From positions 2,170,001 through 2,234,000 of the forward strand of contig JADJQR010000001.1 of assembly GCA_016712675.1 (NCBI GenBank): a stretch of 64,000 nucleotides of DNA. Reading direction: 5' to 3'. This stretch comes from a bacterium (GTDB lineage Bacteria; Krumholzibacteriota; Krumholzibacteriia; LZORAL124-64-63). A program made the position numbers and the translations under genes. Positions 59,997-64,000 of the stretch are shown piece by piece. The notes beneath the pieces were generated by a model. That model searched no databases. It was not told the DNA's origin and saw only the letters and a program-made list of their open reading frames with translations. The number at the start of each line of letters is the position of its first letter. The stretch's first letter is position 1.

Positions 59997-62030
59997 ATGT
60001 TCAAGTCTCTGTACTCCGGCGTATCGGGCCTCGGTGCCAACCTGACGAACCTGGACGTCATCGGCAACAACATCGCCAACAGCAACACCGTCGGCTTCAA
60101 GTCGGGCCGCGTCACGTTCAACGAGATGCTGACGCAGACCATGAAGTCGGCCAGCCGGCCGGTCAGCGGCGGCCTGGGCGGCACCAACCCGCAGCAGATC
60201 GGGCTGGGCACGAAGGTCGGCAGCATCGACACCAACTTCAACCAGGGCAACTTCCAGACGACCGGCAAGAAGACCGACCTGGCCATCCAGGGGCCCGGCT
60301 TCTTCGTGCTGAGCGACGGCACCAGCCGCGTCTACACGCGGGCCGGGGTGTTCGGCCTGGACAGCGAGAACCAGATGGTCAACCCGACCACGGGCCTGCG
60401 GGTGCAGGGTCTCATGGCCGACGCCACCGGCAACATCATCGCCGGCCCGCTGGACGACATCTTCATCGATCCCGCCCTGGTCGTGCCGGCCCAGCCGTCG
60501 ACGAACGTGCGCCTGATGGGCAACCTGGACTCCGCCAGCGATGCGCAGGGGACCGTGCAGCGCAGCACGTCGTTCCTGGCCGCGGCCGCCGGCGCGGACC
60601 TGCTGACCACGCTGAGCCGCGCCAACGGCACGGGTATGGGCCTGAGCGTCGGCAAGGAGGTCGTCGTCTCGGGCCTCACCGGAGGCGCGCCGATCGCTGC
60701 CGCCGCCGTCACCGTCACCGCCGGCATGACGTACCAGGACCTGGTCACGGCCCTGAACGCGGCCCTGGCTGCCGACGGCCAGCAGCTCACGCTTGCCATC
60801 GGCGCGGACGGCTCGCTGTCGGCAGCCAACGCCGGCGCCACCGACGCCGAGGGCCTGGCGATCAACATCGGGACCGGCGGCTCGCTCTTCGCGTTCGCCG
60901 GCACGATCGCCGGCGGCGCCTCGGGCACCTCGGACCGCGCGCTGTCGTACGCGGACGAGACGGACCTGCTGGTCGACCTCTACGGGGCCGACGGCTCCAC
61001 GCTGAACCTGAACGTCTCGGGCGGCCCGGTGGACCTGGTGGTCGGTGGCTCGGTCGGCGGCGACACGGCGGCCGGCCGCACGGTGCCGGTCGACGGCACC
61101 ACGACCCTGGCCGACCTCATGCAGGAGATCCAGTACGGGCTGGGCGTCACCTCGACGCCGGTCGAGCTGGACGCCCAGGGCCGCATCGTGGTCCGTGGCG
61201 AGGTTGGCACGGCCAACGCCATCGGCGACATCTCCATCTCGCAGTCGGGCGCGCTCAACGGCGACCTCGAGGGCGCGTTCGACTTCACGCCGACGCAGGA
61301 AGCCAAGGACCAGAAGACCTTCTCCATGTCCACCACCGTCTATGACTCCCTGGGCGGCGAGCACACCGTCAGCTTCACCTTCGAGAAGGTGCCGGGCCTG
61401 AACGAGTGGATCTGGTCGGCGAACATGGAGGGCGGCGAGGACATCCTCGGCGGCGATTCCGGCCGGGCTCGGTTCTCGGAATCGGGCGCCATCAGCAGCT
61501 TCACGTTCGACGACGGTAGCAGCGGCCTGAGCTTCCAACCCCAGGCCACCGGCCAGGAAGGCGCCTCGAACGTCACGCTGGCGATCAACTACGGCGACAT
61601 CGGCGCGCTCAACGGCCTGACGCAGTTCGAGGGCACCGGCACGCTGAAGTCCGTGGCCGACGGCTACGGCACCGGCACGCTGGTCGACTTCAACATCGAC
61701 CAGAGCGGCCTGATCACCGGCGTCTTCTCGAACGACACCTCGCAGGCCATCGCCCAGATCGCCCTGGCGACGTTCTCCAACGCCGACGGCCTGACGCGTG
61801 AGGCCAACAACACCTACCGGCGGAGCGGCAATTCCGGCGAGGCGATCGAGATCTTCGCCGGCGGCGGCAACGGCGTCTCGCTGGTCACCGGGGCGCTCGA
61901 GACGTCGAATGTCGACTTGGCGCGCGAGTTCACGAACCTGGTCGTGGCCCAGCGCGCCTTCCAGGCGAACAGCCGCGTCGTGACCACTGCCGACCAGGTG
62001 ATGCAGGAACTGGTGAACCTGGTCCGCTAG
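59997..62030 (+). CDS. flgE: Flagellar hook protein FlgE, enlarged
   Basis: Builds the hook. It starts MFKSLYSGVSGLGANLTNLDVIGNNIANSNTVGFKSGRV and ends VDLAREFTNLVVAQRAFQANSRVVTTADQVMQELVNLVR, both diagnostic. At 677 residues it is longer than the about 400 of enteric FlgE because of large central surface domains (about residues 170-420) with repeats such as TLADLMQEIQYGLG. The strong conservation of both ends leaves little doubt. Confidence 0.97.
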   Translation: MFKSLYSGVSGLGANLTNLDVIGNNIANSNTVGFKSGRVTFNEMLTQTMKSASRPVSGGLGGTNPQQIGLGTKVGSIDTNFNQGNFQTTGKKTDLAIQGPGFFVLSDGTSRVYTRAGVFGLDSENQMVNPTTGLRVQGLMADATGNIIAGPLDDIFIDPALVVPAQPSTNVRLMGNLDSASDAQGTVQRSTSFLAAAAGADLLTTLSRANGTGMGLSVGKEVVVSGLTGGAPIAAAAVTVTAGMTYQDLVTALNAALAADGQQLTLAIGADGSLSAANAGATDAEGLAINIGTGGSLFAFAGTIAGGASGTSDRALSYADETDLLVDLYGADGSTLNLNVSGGPVDLVVGGSVGGDTAAGRTVPVDGTTTLADLMQEIQYGLGVTSTPVELDAQGRIVVRGEVGTANAIGDISISQSGALNGDLEGAFDFTPTQEAKDQKTFSMSTTVYDSLGGEHTVSFTFEKVPGLNEWIWSANMEGGEDILGGDSGRARFSESGAISSFTFDDGSSGLSFQPQATGQEGASNVTLAINYGDIGALNGLTQFEGTGTLKSVADGYGTGTLVDFNIDQSGLITGVFSNDTSQAIAQIALATFSNADGLTREANNTYRRSGNSGEAIEIFAGGGNGVSLVTGALETSNVDLAREFTNLVVAQRAFQANSRVVTTADQVMQELVNLVR

Positions 62031-62105
62031 GTGGGCCTGATCCGCCGCGGCGCCGCCCGGTCCGCCCGGACCCGGCGGCGACGCGGCGCGGGAAGGAGTG
62101 CAGGG

Positions 62106-62330
62106 ATGATCAAGCTGACCCGGCTCGACGGCGAACTCCTGATCGTCAACGCCGAGCTGATCGAGTCGGTCGGGTGCGGCTCCGAGACCCTCATCTCGCT
62201 GACGAGCGGGCGCAAGCTGATGGTGCGCGAGACCCCGGACGAGGTGGTGCGGCTCGCCGTCGACTACCACGCCCGGACACAGGCTGCCGCGCCGGCGGGC
62301 ATCGCGACGTTGACGCCGGTCGGCGGCTAG
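62106..62330 (+). CDS. flbD: FlbD/SwrD-family flagellar protein
   Basis: A 74-residue protein with the FlbD pattern IKLTRLDGELLIVNAELIESVGC followed by LISLTSGRKLMVRETPDEVVRLAVDY. SwrD of this family raises motor power in Bacillus. AAGGAG precedes the ATG at 62106. It follows flgE as usual, but the motA and motB genes that often come next are absent. Confidence 0.9.
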   Translation: MIKLTRLDGELLIVNAELIESVGCGSETLISLTSGRKLMVRETPDEVVRLAVDYHARTQAAAPAGIATLTPVGG

Positions 62331-62355
62331 ACCGCGCCGCCGGGGGCAGGCCGGC

Positions 62356-62370
62356 TGGCACGGATATTTC
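62356..62370 (+). promoter_or_regulatory. Degenerate sigma-54-like element before fliL
   Basis: CTGGCACG-GATA-TTTCA has a perfect -24 element (GG at 62357-62358) but TC instead of GC at the -12 position. It lies in the 210-base gap between flbD and fliL. Possibly a weak or inactive promoter. Confidence 0.35.
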
Positions 62371-62540
62371 AATCGCGGGCCCGTGCCTGCCGCTTGCCGC
62401 GCCGGCGGCCCCGCCACGGGGCCATTGCCGACGGGTGACCCGCGGGCGGTGCCCGAAAACCTGCCGCTGCGGCCAGATTGCGGACCGCTCGGATGACGAG
62501 CTCGCTGACGACCCCAATGAACGGGGAAGGAGCCTGGAAC

Positions 62541-63140
62541 ATGGCGGACAAGCAGAAGGACGGCGATCAGGAAAAGGCGGCGCCCAAAGCCAAGGCTAAG
62601 CCCAACCTGCTGGAGAACAAGGCGATCGTGCTGGGCGTGATCGTGATCGCGCAGGCGGCCGTGGCCATCGGGCTGACCCAGTTCTTCATCGTGCCGAAGC
62701 TCGGCGTGGGCACGGCCGATGCCGGCGGCCATGCGGTCGCCGAGGCGCACGGGGACAAGGCCCCTGGGGACGCCAAGCACGACAAGAAGGAAGAGAAGAA
62801 AGAGGGCGGCGGCCACGGTGCGGAGGGCGCCGGCGCGACCACCCTGGCCGACCTGCAGGAGATCGTCGTCACCCTGGCCGGCGATTCGGCGCGCCCGCGC
62901 TACCTGCGCCTGGGGATCAGCCTGGAGATGTCGGATGCCGCCTACGTGGCCGAGGTCGAGGCCCGTCGCCCGCAGCTGCGCGACGCCGTGATCATGGCAT
63001 TGTCGGACAAGACGGCGGCGATGCTCGGAACGCCCGACGGCAAGAAGCGCTTGCGCGAGGAGATCCACCGTCGCGCCGAGGAGAAGTTGCCGGAGGGCGC
63101 TCTCCTGAACGTCTACTTCTCCGATCTCGTGGTCCAGTAG
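62541..63140 (+). CDS. fliL: Flagellar basal body protein FliL
   Basis: Single-pass membrane protein that supports the stator. The 199 residues include a Lys-rich cytoplasmic start, one membrane helix (about residues 27-48), a His/Lys-rich linker (about 55-85) and a periplasmic domain with ADLQEIVVTLAGDSARPRYLRLGISLEM and RDAVIMALSDKTAAMLGTPDGKKRLREEI, ending VYFSDLVVQ. The ATG at 62541 is preferred because AAGGAG precedes it; an open frame extends 63 bases upstream. Confidence 0.93.
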   Translation: MADKQKDGDQEKAAPKAKAKPNLLENKAIVLGVIVIAQAAVAIGLTQFFIVPKLGVGTADAGGHAVAEAHGDKAPGDAKHDKKEEKKEGGGHGAEGAGATTLADLQEIVVTLAGDSARPRYLRLGISLEMSDAAYVAEVEARRPQLRDAVIMALSDKTAAMLGTPDGKKRLREEIHRRAEEKLPEGALLNVYFSDLVVQ

Positions 63141-63159
63141 GAAGGCACGGACAAACCGC

Positions 63160-64000
63160 ATGGCGCGCAACGGCAGAAGCAGCGACGACCAACACGGCCT
63201 GGACGCGGCTATCGATGCGGCCGAAAACCTGGTCGGTGCGGTCGGCGGAGCCGGTGGCCTGGATCTCGAGGAGGTCCTGCGCGCCGGTCCGGAGGACGGC
63301 ACCGACGAGAACGGTCCCCGTCGCTACGATTTCTACCGCCCGCACAACATCTCGCGCACGTTCGAGCACAACCTGCAGGCGGTTGCCGACGGATTCGCGA
63401 AGATGGGGTCCATCGACTTCACCAGCCTGCTCCGCATGAGCGTGCAGATCGAGTACAAGGGCCTGCGGCAGTGTACGTTCGGCGACTACGTGGCGGAACT
63501 GCCAAACCCGACCTGCGTATCGCAGGTTACCTTGGCGCCGTTGAAGGGTTACGCGCTGGTGTACCTCGACCTGGGCCTGGGATTCGTTTTCATGAAGAAG
63601 TTGATGGGCGGGGTGCCTGACGCCGAGGACGCGGTACGCGAGTTCACCGAGATCGAGCGGGGGATCAACGCCGGACTGATCGAGCGCTTCCTCGACCTCC
63701 TGCGCCGTTCGGCCACGAAGTTCGTGAAGATGGAGCCCACCTTCGTCTCCCTGGAGAACAACGCCAACTACCTCAGCGGCATCAACGACGGCGAGTCGCT
63801 GATCATCCTGAAGTTCCAGTTCCGGCTGGACACCGTCGAGGGTCCGGTGCAGATCGCGATACCGCAGTCGGCGTTCGGGCCGGTGCGCGACGTCTTCGAC
63901 CCGCGCGACGCCATCGAGATGCGCACTGCCCCTGAGCTCCGCGATGATCGGCGCAAGATCCTCGAGATGGTGCGTTCGACGAGCAGCGAACTGGTCGTGG
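63160..64000 (+). CDS. fliM: Flagellar motor switch protein FliM, cut by the window end
   Basis: C-ring switch protein. About 280 residues are visible, with no stop before the end of the window. After a divergent N-terminus of about 55 residues comes YDFYRPHNISRTFEHNLQAVADGF, the FliM core start, then LPNPTCVSQVTLAPLKGYALVYLDLGLGFVFMKKLMGG and EFTEIERGINAGLIERFLDLL. The canonical CheY-binding N-terminal motif (LSQDEIDALL) is not present; GGLDLEEVLRAG is the nearest stretch. It follows fliL by 19 bases. Confidence 0.95.
   Translation, partial: MARNGRSSDDQHGLDAAIDAAENLVGAVGGAGGLDLEEVLRAGPEDGTDENGPRRYDFYRPHNISRTFEHNLQAVADGFAKMGSIDFTSLLRMSVQIEYKGLRQCTFGDYVAELPNPTCVSQVTLAPLKGYALVYLDLGLGFVFMKKLMGGVPDAEDAVREFTEIERGINAGLIERFLDLLRRSATKFVKMEPTFVSLENNANYLSGINDGESLIILKFQFRLDTVEGPVQIAIPQSAFGPVRDVFDPRDAIEMRTAPELRDDRRKILEMVRSTSSELVV

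Noticed and set aside
59934-63302. Minus-strand open frame of over 1100 codons
   Set aside because: It lies antisense to flgE, flbD and fliL, which match known families over their full length. Long antisense frames are expected at this GC content, and its translation is Arg/Ala/Gly-rich without any domain.

Overview
This 64 kb window is chromosomal DNA of a very GC-rich, Gram-negative, flagellated bacterium. An outer membrane is implied by a TolC-type channel, a beta-barrel protein, and FlgH and FlgI ring proteins. A GlmU-like sugar nucleotidyltransferase of the type common in Bacteroidota-related phyla, a 29-residue AURKAIP1/COX24-like basic peptide, an octaheme cytochrome operon and a flagellum run by sigma-54 activators together suggest a lineage near the FCB superphylum, such as a Krumholzibacteriota- or Eisenbacteria-like group. 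That placement is inference. I see no insertion sequence, phage or CRISPR array. Layout, 0-20 kb (housekeeping and accessory genes): a cupin fragment; class I fructose-1,6-bisphosphatase; 1-pyrroline-5-carboxylate dehydrogenase; a divergent tRNA-Leu(CAA)/tRNA-Ala(GGC) pair, each with a good sigma-70 promoter; a TVP38-like membrane protein, PAS histidine kinase and EamA transporter in a coupled cluster; a TetR-TolC-MFP-RND efflux operon whose promoter overlaps a palindrome; a leftward operon for a small cytochrome c, a DUF3373-like barrel and an octaheme cytochrome of the tetrathionate-reductase type; a GlmU-like enzyme; an HU/IHF protein; the COX24-like peptide; a PilZ protein. Layout, 20-42.7 kb (rod, hook-associated and filament genes): a receiver-histidine kinase with a candidate sigma-28 promoter; then flgF-G-A-H-I-J-N-K-L-fliW-csrA behind a strong sigma-54 promoter; then leftward a FliT-like gene, fliS, fliD, flaG and four flagellin genes; then a rightward GNAT plus two glycosyltransferase-TPR genes, and flgM with sigma-28 and sigma-54 promoters in tandem. 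Layout, 42.8-64 kb (regulators and basal body): a kinase/sigma-54 activator pair; an exported repeat protein; a FlgN-like protein; a second kinase/activator pair; flgB-flgC-fliE-F-G-H-I-J; motE-fliK-flgD-flgE-flbD-fliL-fliM, with fliM cut by the window end. The inferred scheme is a hierarchy. Sigma-54 and its two activators fire the rod/hook genes and flgM; FlgM holds sigma-28 until the hook is finished; sigma-28 then fires the flagellins. CsrA, titrated by FliW, may add translational control, because the leaders of flagellins 2, 3 and 4 each place AGGA inside a hairpin loop and that of flagellin 1 has a weaker version. MotA/MotB, sigma-28 itself, the export-gate genes and chemotaxis genes are not in this window.
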